A stretch of 64,000 nucleotides of DNA from Microbacterium maritypicum (GCF_008868125.1 NZ_WAAQ01000001.1:1364001-1428000), one strand, 5' to 3'. Positions 34,709 through 44,613 are shown, counted from the first letter of the stretch. Numbers and translations: made by a program. Notes: a model not told the origin generated them from the letters alone.

Positions 34709-36853
34709 ATGCCGACTACGGCAACCGCCGCCACGCGGCGCAAGAAGACGTCCCGTCGCGACGATGAGGCACCCCTCATCCCGATCCTCGCGCGCAAGGT
34801 GCGCGAGATCGAGGCGAAGTCGCAGCGAGGGAAGCTCGGTCCCACGAATCGAGTGAAGTTCCAGGTGATCGCCTTCCTGGTGCGCGAAGAGCGCGCCAGG
34901 GTGAAGGCGGATGCCGAGATCGGCGATCCCGCCCGCGCCGAGTTGCTGAAGCGGCTCGACGGCGTGGCCACGATCCTCGCGAAGACGGCCGCCCGTGACA
35001 CCTCACTGATCCAGCTCCTGGAAGCCGACCAGGCGACATCGCCGGTGGCTAAGCGCATGCGCCGGGACTGGCTGCTCGAATCCGGAGCCGAACTCGCCCC
35101 GGAGGAGCTCATCATCGCCGACGCCGCACCGGTGCAGATCTCCGCGATCCCGGCGGCGATCGCGGAGCGCCAGGTCACTCCGCCGTCCGTCGAGGCGCGA
35201 CAGTTGGCCAACCCCTTCCTCGCTCCCGACCTGACGCCGCGTTCGACGGCCACGCCGCGCCGCCGTCTCGACGGCTGGGAGCTCATGGGTCCGCTGTACA
35301 AGGCTTTCGAGACCGGGGCCGGTGGGTCCGCCGCGTCGATGGATCTGCCGCCGGCGCCGGAATTCGACCACATCTCGCCCAAGGGCCTCGAGGTCATGGT
35401 GCATCAGTCCCGGTTCCTCGAGGCCGTCAAGGCCGGACACCGCAGCTTCCTCCTCGCCGACGAGCCCGGTCTCGGCAAGACCGCGCAGTCGGTTCTCGCC
35501 GCTTCCGTCGCGGGTGCATATCCGCTGCTGGTGGTCGTGCCCAACGTCGTGAAGATGAACTGGGCGCGCGAGGTCGAGCGCTGGACGCCCCAGCGCCGGG
35601 CGACGGTGATCCAGGGCGACGGCGATGACATCGACGCGTTCGCCGACGTGTTCATCGTGAACTACGAGATCCTCGACCGGCACATGTCGTGGCTCGCCTC
35701 CATCGGCCTGCGCGGGATGGTCGTCGACGAGGCGCACTTCATCAAGAACCTCTCCTCGCAGCGGTCGCAGAACGTGCTGTCGCTGGCCGCCCAGGTGCGC
35801 GAGCGCACTCCGGGGCACGATCCTCTGATGCTCGCCCTCACCGGTACGCCGCTCATCAACGACGTCGAGGACTTCGACGCGATCTGGCGCTTCCTCGGCT
35901 GGACCACCGGTGAGAAGCCGGGTCCTGAGCTCATGGAGAAGCTCGACGCCACAGGGTTCACCCCGGCAGACAAGGCGTTCTATCCCGAGGCCCGCGATGC
36001 GGTGATCTCCATGGGGATCGTCCGTCGCAAGAAGAAGGACGTCGCCGCCGATCTCCCGGACAAGCTGATCGCCGATCTGCCGGTGCAGCTCGACGACGAG
36101 TTCGGGCGCAGCATCCGCCAGGCCGAGCGCGAGCTGGGGGAGCGGCTCGCCGCTCGCTACCGCCGTATCATCGAGGCTCGCGGAGACCGTGGGCTCGCGT
36201 CGGGAGAGATCGACGAGGACATCGTGCGGCTGGTCGCCCAGAACGAGCTCGAGGAGTCCAAGGCCGCCGGCACCGGGGGAGACAACGTCTTCACCATGGT
36301 CCGTCGCATCGGTCAGGCCAAGGCGCCGCTGGCTGCCGACTATGCCGCTCAGCTGCAGCGCTCGGTCGGCAAGGTCGTTTTCTTCGCGAAGCACATCGAC
36401 GTCATGGACCAGGCCGAGGCGCACTTCGCCGCGGCAGGCATCCGCTCGGTGTCGATCCGTGGCGACCAGACCTCCACGGTCCGGCAGCAGGCCATCGACG
36501 ACTTCAACGGCGACCCCGAGGTCGGCATCGCGGTCTGCTCGCTCACCGCGGCAGGCGTCGGGCTCAACCTGCAGGCCGCGTCTAACGTCGTGCTCGCCGA
36601 GCTGTCGTGGACGGCCGCCGAGCAGACGCAGGCCATCGACCGTGTGCACCGCATCGGCCAGGGCGAGCCGGTCACCGCGTGGCGGATCATCGCCGCGCAC
36701 ACGATCGACACGAAGATCGCGGAGCTGATCGATCAGAAGCAGGGGCTCGCGGCGCGCGCTCTCGACGGTGAAGCGGTCGAGGAGTCGGCCGCAGAGCCGG
36801 TGCAGCTGGCGGCACTCATGCACCTGCTGCGACAGGCGCTGGGCGGAGCATAG
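34709..36853 (+). CDS. SNF2-like DEAD/DEAH box helicase
   Basis: ATP-dependent nucleic-acid translocase, 714 residues. A basic N-terminus and helical region (1-220) precede the two-lobe motor: DEPGLGKT (251-258), DEAH (340-343, VVDEAHFIKN), LTGTPLIND, then the C-terminal lobe from about 500 with KVVFFAKHIDVMD, SIRGDQ, AGVGLNLQAASNVVLAEL and QAIDRVHRIGQ. The last motif places it with SNF2/SMARCAL1/HepA proteins rather than RNA helicases. AGGAGGAGC lies just before the ATG. Role is probably DNA repair, replication or RNA polymerase recycling; context does not decide. Confidence 0.9.
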   Translation: MPTTATAATRRKKTSRRDDEAPLIPILARKVREIEAKSQRGKLGPTNRVKFQVIAFLVREERARVKADAEIGDPARAELLKRLDGVATILAKTAARDTSLIQLLEADQATSPVAKRMRRDWLLESGAELAPEELIIADAAPVQISAIPAAIAERQVTPPSVEARQLANPFLAPDLTPRSTATPRRRLDGWELMGPLYKAFETGAGGSAASMDLPPAPEFDHISPKGLEVMVHQSRFLEAVKAGHRSFLLADEPGLGKTAQSVLAASVAGAYPLLVVVPNVVKMNWAREVERWTPQRRATVIQGDGDDIDAFADVFIVNYEILDRHMSWLASIGLRGMVVDEAHFIKNLSSQRSQNVLSLAAQVRERTPGHDPLMLALTGTPLINDVEDFDAIWRFLGWTTGEKPGPELMEKLDATGFTPADKAFYPEARDAVISMGIVRRKKKDVAADLPDKLIADLPVQLDDEFGRSIRQAERELGERLAARYRRIIEARGDRGLASGEIDEDIVRLVAQNELEESKAAGTGGDNVFTMVRRIGQAKAPLAADYAAQLQRSVGKVVFFAKHIDVMDQAEAHFAAAGIRSVSIRGDQTSTVRQQAIDDFNGDPEVGIAVCSLTAAGVGLNLQAASNVVLAELSWTAAEQTQAIDRVHRIGQGEPVTAWRIIAAHTIDTKIAELIDQKQGLAARALDGEAVEESAAEPVQLAALMHLLRQALGGA

Positions 36854-37055
36854 GCGTCAAGAATCACCGTTCTTAACGTCGGATCCGGTGTGAGAACACT
36901 CGAGACCGGGAAGTTCGACGATATCGGTGAATCAGGTCGTCAAGATCGACGTTTTTCGCCGCTCCCGAATGGCGCCCGAGCGTGCCGGGGCGCTAGTGTC
37001 GATCGAAGGCAGCGTCGCCTGTTCCCCCATCTCCCGAACGTCTGAAGGCACCAGC

Positions 37056-38084
37056 ATGAAGATCGGCATCCTGACGAGCGGCGGCGACTGCCCCGGCCTC
37101 AACGCGGTCATCCGCGGCATCGTGCTCAAGGGCACGACCTCATACGACCTCGAGTTCGTCGGCATCCGCGACGGATGGCGGGGCCTGGTCGACGGTGACT
37201 TCATGCCGCTGACCCGACACGAGGTGAAGGGGCTGTCGAAGGTCGGCGGCACGATCCTCGGCACCAGCCGCACGAACCCGTACGAGGGCGAGCGTGGGGG
37301 AGCCGACAACATCGCCAAGACCCTCTACGGGCACAAGATCGACGGCATCATCGCGATCGGTGGTGAGGGCACGCTCGCCGCAGCGGACCGTCTCGCCAAG
37401 GACGGCATCAAGGTCATCGGGGTCCCTAAGACGATCGACAACGACCTGCAGGCGACCGACTACTCGTTCGGCTTCGACACCGCGGTGAACATCGCCACGG
37501 ATGCGATGGATCGACTGCGTACGACCGGCGACTCGCACCAGCGCTGCATGGTCGCAGAGGTCATGGGCCGTCACGTCGGCTGGATCGCACTGCACGCCGG
37601 AATGGCTGCCGGCGCACACGTCGTCTGCATCCCCGAGGTGCCGATGTCGATCGACGAGATCACGGAGCTGGTGACCAGCGCGCATGATCGCGGTCGCGCG
37701 CCTCTGGTCGTCGTCTCCGAGGGGTTCAAGCTCCTCGGAATGGACGAGGCCTACAGCGACAAGGGCCTCGACGCCTTCAACCGCCCCCGCCTCGGCGGCA
37801 TCGGCGACCTGCTCGCGCCCGAGATCGAGCGCATCACCGGCATCGAGACGCGGGCGACGATCCTCGGTCACATCCAGCGCGGCGGATCGCCCTCGGCGTT
37901 CGACCGCGTGCTCGCGACACGACTCGGTCTGCACGCTGCCGACGCGATCGTCGACGGCGCCTGGGGCCAGATGGTCGCCATGCAGGGCACGGATATCGTC
38001 CGGGTGCCGTTCGCCGACGCACTGGGCGAACTGAACACGGTCCCGCGCTACCGCTACGACGAGGCGGCGGCGCTCTTCGGCTGA
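37056..38084 (+). CDS. pfkA: 6-phosphofructokinase (group III, Gly/Lys type)
   Basis: Phosphorylates fructose 6-phosphate in glycolysis. 342 residues. TSGGDCPGLNAVIRG starts the protein; the phosphoryl-donor residues are Gly in GGEGT (102-106), as in ATP enzymes, and Lys in PKTIDND (124-130), as in PPi enzymes. This mix matches group III actinobacterial PFKs, several of which use ATP without normal allosteric control. HIQRGGSPSAFDR is present. ATG 37056 begins the conserved MKIGILTSGG; the in-frame extension to 36927 is unlikely. TAGTGT (36994-36999) may be the -10. Confidence 0.93.
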   Translation: MKIGILTSGGDCPGLNAVIRGIVLKGTTSYDLEFVGIRDGWRGLVDGDFMPLTRHEVKGLSKVGGTILGTSRTNPYEGERGGADNIAKTLYGHKIDGIIAIGGEGTLAAADRLAKDGIKVIGVPKTIDNDLQATDYSFGFDTAVNIATDAMDRLRTTGDSHQRCMVAEVMGRHVGWIALHAGMAAGAHVVCIPEVPMSIDEITELVTSAHDRGRAPLVVVSEGFKLLGMDEAYSDKGLDAFNRPRLGGIGDLLAPEIERITGIETRATILGHIQRGGSPSAFDRVLATRLGLHAADAIVDGAWGQMVAMQGTDIVRVPFADALGELNTVPRYRYDEAAALFG

Positions 38085-38089
38085 GCCGC

Positions 38090-38130
38090 CTGAGGCTGAG
38101 TCCGCCCTTCGCGGACGAGCTCAGCCTCAG
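38090..38130. terminator. bidirectional terminator between pfkA and ptrB
   Basis: Arms CTGAGGCTGAG (38090-38100) and CTCAGCCTCAG (38120-38130) with an extra inner stem TCCGC/GCGGA, placed between convergent genes. Confidence 0.75.
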
Positions 38131-38134
38131 CGAT

Positions 38135-40234
38135 TCACTCCTCGGCGAGGCCGAGAGTGTCCAGCAGCCAGGCGAGTTCGAACGCCCGCTCCTTCCAGGA
38201 GTTGTAGCGCCCGCTCACCCCACCGTGTCCGGCGACCATCTCGCACTTGAGGAGCACGTCCTTCGCCCCGGCCTCGCGCAGGCGTGCGACCCACTTCGCG
38301 GGCTCCACATAGAGCACCCGCGTGTCGTTCAGGGACGTCACGGCGAGGATCCGCGGATAGCCCACGCCGTCGCGGACGTTCTCGTAGGGGCTGTAAGACT
38401 TCATGTAGGCGTAGACGTCTGGGTCATGGAGCGGGTCGCCCCACTCGTCCCATTCGATGACGGTCAGCGGCAACGACGGATCGAGGATCGTCGTCAGGGC
38501 GTCCACGAACGGCACGCCGGCGAGGATGCCGGCGAAGAGCTCGGGCGCGAGGTTCGTCACCGCGCCCATCAGCAGGCCGCCGGCGCTGCCGCCCTCGGCC
38601 ACCATCCGACTCGGCGTGGTCACACCCGACTCGACCAGGTGCTCGCCGCAGGAGACGAAGTCCGTGAACGTGTTGCGCTTGTGCAGGAGCTTGCCGTCCT
38701 CGTACCACTGCCGGCCCATCTCGCCGCCTCCGCGCACGTGCGCGACCGCGAAGATCACACCCCTGTCGAGTTCGGAAAGGCGTGCCACGGAGAAGCCGGG
38801 ATCGATCGAGTGCTCGTACGATCCGTAGCCGTACAGGTGCACCGGACGCGGCTCGACGCCGGGCTCGCCGAACGAGCGCTTCCACACGAGCGAGATCGGC
38901 ACGCGCACGCCGTCTGATGCGGTCGCCCACTCGCGTCGCTGGCCGTAGTCGGCGGGGTCGTAGCCCCCCAGCACCGGCACCTGCTTGCGCAGCACCAGCT
39001 CCCGGGTCGCGAGGTCGAGGTCGTACACGGTCCCCGGCGTCACGAACGAGGTGTAGCCCAGACGCAGGAACGGCGAGTGCCATTCGGGATTCCCGCTCAC
39101 GCCAGCCGAGTAGAGCGGTTCGTCGAACACCAGCTCATCGACCGCATCCGTGGCGTAGTCGAGCAGACCGACGCGCTCGAGTCCCTCGCTGCGGTACTCC
39201 ACGGTGGCGAAGTCGCGGAACGCATCGACACCGAGGAGTCGTCTGCCCTGCTCATGCGCGAGCACCACGTGTCGCTCGCCCTGCGGCTGGGACGCTGACA
39301 CCGAGACGAGCTCGAAGTCGAGCGCTCCGTCGTTGTGCAGCACGAGCAGGCGATCCTCGCCGTCTACGACCGCATGCTCGACCGAGTACTCCACGCCTTC
39401 GCGACGCGGCCACACGAGCTGCGGCTCCGCGGTCAGCTCGCCCGTCAGATCGACGAGGTACTCCTCGCTCGTGATGCTCGAACCGACCGCGATGACCAGA
39501 TACCGGCGGCTACGGGTGATCCCGGCACCGAGCCAGAACTTCTCATCCGGCTCGTGGAAGAGCTTCACGTCGTCGGTGACGGGCGTGCCGAGGCGGTGCA
39601 GCCACAAAGTGTCGGGCCTCCACGCCTCGTCGCGGGTCGTGTAGATCACACCCCGACCGTCTGGTGTGAAGAAAGCGCCGCCCGTGTTCGGGATCTCGTC
39701 GTCGAGCGTGGTGCCGGTGGTGAGGTCGCGCACGTGCACGGTGTACAGCTCGTCACCTTCGAAGTCGGTGGACCACAGCAGCTTCGTGGCGTCGTCGGAC
39801 GTGTCGAACGCTCCGAGCGAGAAGAACTCGTGCCCCTCCGCCTCGATGTTGCCGTCGAGGAGCACGACCTCGCCGGGAACCGGGACACCGGGCTCGAGGC
39901 GCGGAGGAGTCCAGTCGTCGGGCTCGGCGGCGGCGCGGCAATGGATGCCGTACTGCGCGCCCTCCTCGGTGCGGCTGTAGTACCACCAGTGGCCGCGGCG
40001 GGTGGGAACGGAGAGGTCCGTCTCCTGCACGCGGCCCTTGATCTCTTCGAAGAGCCGCTCGCGCAGAGCAGCGAGGTGTGCCGTCTCGGCATCCGTGTGG
40101 GCGTTCTCGGCCTCGAGGTGGGACACGACCTCCGCGGACTCCTTTGCGCGGAGCCATTCGTACGGATCGTCGAAGGTGTCACCGTGGTGGGTGCGGAGGG
40201 AGGAGCGGCGGTCGGCGGTAGGAGCGTCAGTCAC
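38135..40234 (-). CDS. ptrB: oligopeptidase B (S9 family)
   Basis: Cytoplasmic serine oligopeptidase of the prolyl oligopeptidase clan, cleaving short peptides after basic residues. 699 residues: beta-propeller (about 60-420) then alpha/beta hydrolase domain. Catalytic Ser550 in EGGSAGG, Asp637 in SLNDTRV, His670 in AGHGG. The sequences HVRGGGEMGRQWYEDGKLL and NTFTDF are typical of oligopeptidase B. TAGCGT (40241-40246, minus) ends 6 nt before the GTG start. Confidence 0.93.
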   Translation of the reverse strand: MTDAPTADRRSSLRTHHGDTFDDPYEWLRAKESAEVVSHLEAENAHTDAETAHLAALRERLFEEIKGRVQETDLSVPTRRGHWWYYSRTEEGAQYGIHCRAAAEPDDWTPPRLEPGVPVPGEVVLLDGNIEAEGHEFFSLGAFDTSDDATKLLWSTDFEGDELYTVHVRDLTTGTTLDDEIPNTGGAFFTPDGRGVIYTTRDEAWRPDTLWLHRLGTPVTDDVKLFHEPDEKFWLGAGITRSRRYLVIAVGSSITSEEYLVDLTGELTAEPQLVWPRREGVEYSVEHAVVDGEDRLLVLHNDGALDFELVSVSASQPQGERHVVLAHEQGRRLLGVDAFRDFATVEYRSEGLERVGLLDYATDAVDELVFDEPLYSAGVSGNPEWHSPFLRLGYTSFVTPGTVYDLDLATRELVLRKQVPVLGGYDPADYGQRREWATASDGVRVPISLVWKRSFGEPGVEPRPVHLYGYGSYEHSIDPGFSVARLSELDRGVIFAVAHVRGGGEMGRQWYEDGKLLHKRNTFTDFVSCGEHLVESGVTTPSRMVAEGGSAGGLLMGAVTNLAPELFAGILAGVPFVDALTTILDPSLPLTVIEWDEWGDPLHDPDVYAYMKSYSPYENVRDGVGYPRILAVTSLNDTRVLYVEPAKWVARLREAGAKDVLLKCEMVAGHGGVSGRYNSWKERAFELAWLLDTLGLAEE

Positions 40235-40321
40235 CGTCTCACGCTATCCCAGGTCGAGTTGACCGGCACGGGGGAGGGTGGGAGGATCTACCGGGGCCGG
40301 TTAACGGAAGTCAAACCCACG

Positions 40322-40338
40322 GTGAACTCTTCGTTCAT
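40322..40338. promoter_or_regulatory. inverted repeat upstream of the phosphate transporter
   Basis: TGAAC (40323-40327), 5 nt, GTTCA (40333-40337). GTTCATCACG resembles the direct-repeat unit of actinobacterial Pho boxes, which would suit a phosphate transporter; only one good unit is present. Confidence 0.3.
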
Positions 40339-40390
40339 CACGTCGATCACGTCGACATCTCCTTCTTCCTCAAACGACCGAAAGCGAACG

Positions 40391-41770
40391 GTGGAAACCG
40401 CAGCCCTCATCGTCGTGCTTGTCATCGCGCTGGCACTCTTCTTCGACTTCACCAACGGCTTTCACGATACGGCGAACGCCATGGCGACGCCGATCGCCAC
40501 CGGCGCGCTGAAGCCCAAGACAGCCGTCCTCCTCGCCGCCGTTCTCAACCTCGTCGGCGCCTTCCTGTCGACCGAGGTCTCCAAGACCATCTCCGGCGGG
40601 ATCATCCGTGAGGATGCGATCATCGAGGCCGGGGCGGATCTGTTCCTGTCGTTGATCTTCGCCGGTCTGATCGGTGCGATCACCTGGAACATGCTCACGT
40701 GGCTTCTCGGTCTTCCCTCGAGCTCGTCGCACGCGCTCTTCGGTGGACTCATCGGCGCCACCCTCGTCGGCGCAGGCATCGGCGGCATCGACTTCGGCAT
40801 GGTGCTCTCCAAGATCGTGCTCCCCGCGCTGATCGCTCCGGTCACGGCAGGCCTGATCGCCTTCGCCGCGACGAAGATCGCCTACTCGATCACCCGTCGC
40901 TACGACGGAAAGCCCGACGGTCGCGACGGATTCCGGTGGGGGCAGATCTTCACCTCCTCGCTGGTCGCGCTGGCTCACGGCACCAACGACGCCCAGAAGA
41001 CGATGGGTGTGATCACCCTCGCGATGATCACGATCGGCTGGCAGTCCGGCGCTCACCACGAGCCCGAGCTGTGGGTCATCATCGCGTGTGCGTTCACGAT
41101 CGCGCTCGGCACCTACCTGGGCGGCTGGCGCATCATCCGCACCCTCGGCAAGGGCCTGACCGACGTCAAGCCCGCACAGGGCTTCGCGGCGGAGAGCTCG
41201 ACAGCCGCCACCATTCTCGCCTCCAGCGCCCTCGGATTCGCACTCTCGACCACGCAGGTCGCCTCCGGATCGGTCATCGGATCCGGCCTCGGTCGCCGCG
41301 GGTCCACGGTGCGCTGGCGGACCGCCGGCCGCATCGGCATCGGCTGGCTGCTGACGCTTCCCGCCGCCGGTGGAGTGGGAGCGCTCGCTGCGCTGCTCGT
41401 GGTCTGGCTGGGCAACTGGGGCGTCGCGATCGACGCCGTGATCGCGGTCCTGATCATCCTCGGTCTGTACATGCGCTCGCGTCGCAACGCCGTCACGCCC
41501 GCCAACGCGATGAGTGATGTCGCCGAGTCCGGCATGGCCATCGAGCTTCCCGACACGCCCCCGCCGACGCGTCGTCAACAGCGCATCGAGCAGGCCAAGG
41601 CTGAGGCCAGGGCCCGTGCCGAGGCCAGGGAGAAGGCGAAGGCGCAGGCGAAGAAGGATGCCGCGGCCAAGGCCAAGAAGAAGGCTGAGGCCAAGGCGGG
41701 CGCCGGTGCGTCCAAGTCTGCGGCATCGAAGAAGAAGGCAGATGCCGATCGGAACGGGGAGTCCGCATGA
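40391..41770 (+). CDS. PiT family inorganic phosphate transporter
   Basis: Low-affinity phosphate (metal-phosphate) symporter in the cytoplasmic membrane. 459 residues, about ten transmembrane helices. The two PiT signature repeats are GFHDTANAMATPIATGAL (residues about 18-35) and HGTNDAQKTMG (about 198-208). The last 85 residues are a Lys/Ala/Glu-rich coiled-coil tail. The GTG at 40391 opens the first helix; the very long in-frame extension upstream is antisense to ptrB. The next gene starts at ATGA overlap. Confidence 0.93.
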   Translation: METAALIVVLVIALALFFDFTNGFHDTANAMATPIATGALKPKTAVLLAAVLNLVGAFLSTEVSKTISGGIIREDAIIEAGADLFLSLIFAGLIGAITWNMLTWLLGLPSSSSHALFGGLIGATLVGAGIGGIDFGMVLSKIVLPALIAPVTAGLIAFAATKIAYSITRRYDGKPDGRDGFRWGQIFTSSLVALAHGTNDAQKTMGVITLAMITIGWQSGAHHEPELWVIIACAFTIALGTYLGGWRIIRTLGKGLTDVKPAQGFAAESSTAATILASSALGFALSTTQVASGSVIGSGLGRRGSTVRWRTAGRIGIGWLLTLPAAGGVGALAALLVVWLGNWGVAIDAVIAVLIILGLYMRSRRNAVTPANAMSDVAESGMAIELPDTPPPTRRQQRIEQAKAEARARAEAREKAKAQAKKDAAAKAKKKAEAKAGAGASKSAASKKKADADRNGESA

Positions 41771-42102
41771 ACGTCGTGATCGACTGGTTCGCGTTCCTCC
41801 AGGTTTTCGCGGCAGCCCTCATCGGCGCCGCGGCCATCGTCACGTTCTACGCGCTGGGTCTGCGTCTGCTCGTGCGCAGCGGTCGGGCTCCGGTGGTGAG
41901 CCCGGCGGAGTTCACGGACGCCATCACGGTGATCACCGAGAAGGAGCTCAAGCGCGCCGAGAAGCAGGCGGCGAAGGCCGCGCGCAAGAGTCCGTTGACC
42001 GAGGGGCAGAAGTCGCTGGCCCTCGTCGGGGCCTACGGCTGCTTCGCGCTCTGCGCCGCCGCAGTGGTGAGCGGCATCCTGCTCCTCGTCATCGGTCACT
42101 GA
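41767..42102 (+). CDS. small membrane protein coupled to the phosphate transporter
   Basis: 111 residues with two transmembrane helices (about 10-33 and 87-108) and a basic cytoplasmic loop (EKELKRAEKQAAKAARK). ATG overlaps the transporter stop by 4 nt. The Lys/Ala loop resembles the transporter tail, which hints at a shared cytoplasmic interaction. No family name recognised. Confidence 0.83.
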   Translation: MNVVIDWFAFLQVFAAALIGAAAIVTFYALGLRLLVRSGRAPVVSPAEFTDAITVITEKELKRAEKQAAKAARKSPLTEGQKSLALVGAYGCFALCAAAVVSGILLLVIGH

Positions 42103-42156
42103 CGACGGCGGAACGGGGGCCCGGTGCGGGGGCCGGTGCGGCCATAGGCTGATGTC

Positions 42157-43077
42157 ATGTCCGCAGGAACCGGCACTCCCTACGTCTTCGGCAGGCACGA
42201 GCCCGCGTCGCACGTGCTCATCCACGTCAGCGACCCGCATTTCCTCGCCGGGGGAGTGCGGCTGGGCGGACGCTACGACGTCGAGGAGAACTTCGCCCGC
42301 ACATTGGAGGCGATCCGCGCGGTGCATCCGCACCCCACGGCCATCGTCGTCACGGGGGACTTGGCCGACCTGGGGGAGCCCGACGCCTATCGTCGTCTTC
42401 GGGCCGCGGTCGAGCCGGTGGCCGAGGAGCTGCGGGCCCCGGTCATCTGGGTGGCAGGCAACCATGATGAGCGGCCGGCTCTGCGAGAGGGCCTGCTGGA
42501 TCTGACGCCGACCGAGGAGCCGGTGACCGGTGTCTGGAACCTCGACGGCCTCCGACTCATCGCGCTGGACACCAGTGTCCCGGGGTGGCATCACGGAGAT
42601 CTCGACGACGGTCAGCTCGCCTGGCTGGCGGAGGTGCTCGCCGAGCCCGCCCCGCACGGGACGCTGCTGGCGATGCATCATCCGCCGATCCCGAGCCATC
42701 TGCCGCTGTTCGACATCCTGGAGCTGCGGCATCAGGACGAGCTCGCAGACATCGTGCGGGGGAGCGATGTGCGCGGCATCCTCGCCGGGCATCTGCACTA
42801 TTCCTCTCACGGCCTTTTCGCCGGGGTTCCCGTGAGCGTCGCCTCGGCGACGTGCTACACGATGAACGTCGCGCGTCCGTCGGCCGAGGTCAACGGCATG
42901 GACGCCGCGCAGGCCTTCCAGATCGTCCACGTCTACCCCGACACGATCACGCACACCGTGGTCCCGGTGACCGAGGCCCCGACCGGCGACTACTTCTCCG
43001 AGGTCTGGCTGGAGCGCATGGCGAAGCTCAGCACGGAAGGGCGGCTCGAGGCCTTCTCCCGCAAACCCGGACGCTGA
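42157..43077 (+). CDS. metallophosphoesterase (CpdA-like)
   Basis: Calcineurin-like phosphoesterase, probably cleaving a cyclic nucleotide or other phosphodiester. 306 residues with the dimetal motifs Asp26-x-His28 (SDPHF), Asp68 (GDLAD), Asn102-His103 (GNHDE), His174 (MHHPP) and GHLH (211-214). This order matches class III cAMP phosphodiesterases. TAGGCT (42145-42150) ends 6 nt before the ATG. Substrate unproven. Confidence 0.9.
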   Translation: MSAGTGTPYVFGRHEPASHVLIHVSDPHFLAGGVRLGGRYDVEENFARTLEAIRAVHPHPTAIVVTGDLADLGEPDAYRRLRAAVEPVAEELRAPVIWVAGNHDERPALREGLLDLTPTEEPVTGVWNLDGLRLIALDTSVPGWHHGDLDDGQLAWLAEVLAEPAPHGTLLAMHHPPIPSHLPLFDILELRHQDELADIVRGSDVRGILAGHLHYSSHGLFAGVPVSVASATCYTMNVARPSAEVNGMDAAQAFQIVHVYPDTITHTVVPVTEAPTGDYFSEVWLERMAKLSTEGRLEAFSRKPGR

Positions 43078-43138
43078 GCGGCGTAGACTGGGGGCATCCC
43101 CCACCCTTCTCACCCGCCACGACCCACGAGGATGTGAC

Positions 43139-44599
43139 ATGGCTTCTGCCGCGCCTACCCCGACCCGCACCGAGACCGATTCGCTCGGGAGCATGGAGAT
43201 TCCCGTCGACGCGTACTGGGGGATCCACACCGCCCGCGCCGACGCGAACTTCCCGATCACGAAGCGACCCATCTCGGTGTATCCCGACCTGGTGGTCGGC
43301 CTCGCGATGGTCAAGCAGGCCAGCGCCCGCGCGAACCGCGAGATCGGAGTGCTCGACCCCGAGCGCGCTGACCTGATCGATCGTGCCGCGCAGCGAGTGA
43401 TCGACGGCGAGTTCCACGAGCAGTTCACGGTCGGTGTCATCCAGGGCGGCGCCGGCACCTCGACCAACATGAACGCGAACGAGGTCATCACCAACATCGC
43501 GCTCGAGATGGCCGGCCGCGAGAAGGGCGACTACGCCTTCCTGTCGCCGATCGATCACACCAACCGCAGCCAGTCCACCAACGACGTGTACCCGACGGCA
43601 GTGAAGATCGGCCTCTCGCTGACGCTGCGCTCGCTGCTCGAAGAGCTCGACCTGCTGCGGCTGTCGTTCCTGGGCAAGTCGCGCGAGTTCCACGACGTTC
43701 TGAAGGTCGGGCGCACCCAGCTGCAGGACGCCGTGCCCATGACGCTGGGCCAGGAGTTCAACGGCTTCGCCACGACGCTCGGCTACGACCACACGCGCCT
43801 CACCGAGAACGCCTCGCTGATGTTCGAGATCAACATGGGCGCCACGGCTATCGGCACCGGCATCACGACCCACCCCGGTTACGCGCCCGCTGTGCTCAAG
43901 CACCTGCGTGAGATCACCGAACTCGACCTGCGCACCGCCGGCGACCTCGTCGAGGCCACCAGCGACACCGGATCGTTCATGTCGTTCTCCTCGACGCTCA
44001 AGCGCAACGCGATGAAGCTGTCGAAGATCTGCAACGACCTCCGGCTGCTCTCGTCGGGCCCCCAGGCGGGCTTCGGCGAGATCAACCTCCCCGCCATGCA
44101 GGCGGGCTCCAGCATCATGCCCGGCAAGGTCAACCCGGTCATCCCCGAGGTCGTGAACCAGGTGGCGTTCGCCGTGGCCGGTGCCGACATGACGGTGACG
44201 ATGGCGGCGGAAGCCGGGCAGCTGCAGCTGAACGCCTTCGAGCCGGTGATCGCGCACTCGATCTTCCAGTCGATCACCTGGATGCGTCAGGCCATGTGGA
44301 CCCTGCGCGTGAACTGCGTCGACGGCATTACCGCCAACCGCGACCGCCTGGGGGCGATGGTGGGAGCCTCGGTCGGTGTCATCACCGCACTGACGCCCTT
44401 CATCGGCTACGCAGCAGCGGCAGCCCTGGCGAAGACCGCGCTGTTGACCAACCGCAGTGTCGCCGATCTGGTGGTGGAAGCCGGTCTGATGTCCCGCGAA
44501 GAGGTCGTCAAGCAGCTCTCGCCCGCACGCCTGTCCGGGCTCGAGACCATCACGGCGGCGATCCCGGTGATCGCGTCGGAGGACCTGATCGAGATCTGA
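43139..44599 (+). CDS. aspA: aspartate ammonia-lyase
   Basis: Deaminates L-aspartate to fumarate. 486 residues of the fumarase/aspartase superfamily; GSSIMPGKVNPVIPEVV (323-339) holds the catalytic serine loop, TNRSQSTNDVYPTAVK and GRTQLQDAVPMTLGQEF are aspartase-like. With an asparaginase at the window start the organism can route asparagine to fumarate, although the genes are not linked. TAGACT (43084-43089) is a probable -10 with a 40-50 nt leader. Followed by a strong bidirectional terminator. Confidence 0.93.
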   Translation: MASAAPTPTRTETDSLGSMEIPVDAYWGIHTARADANFPITKRPISVYPDLVVGLAMVKQASARANREIGVLDPERADLIDRAAQRVIDGEFHEQFTVGVIQGGAGTSTNMNANEVITNIALEMAGREKGDYAFLSPIDHTNRSQSTNDVYPTAVKIGLSLTLRSLLEELDLLRLSFLGKSREFHDVLKVGRTQLQDAVPMTLGQEFNGFATTLGYDHTRLTENASLMFEINMGATAIGTGITTHPGYAPAVLKHLREITELDLRTAGDLVEATSDTGSFMSFSSTLKRNAMKLSKICNDLRLLSSGPQAGFGEINLPAMQAGSSIMPGKVNPVIPEVVNQVAFAVAGADMTVTMAAEAGQLQLNAFEPVIAHSIFQSITWMRQAMWTLRVNCVDGITANRDRLGAMVGASVGVITALTPFIGYAAAAALAKTALLTNRSVADLVVEAGLMSREEVVKQLSPARLSGLETITAAIPVIASEDLIEI

Positions 44600-44613
44600 T
44601 CACGCGGATACGA

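Noticed and set aside
39335..40390. N-terminal extension of the phosphate transporter by 352 codons
   Set aside because: Antisense to ptrB; the transporter family starts at the first helix.
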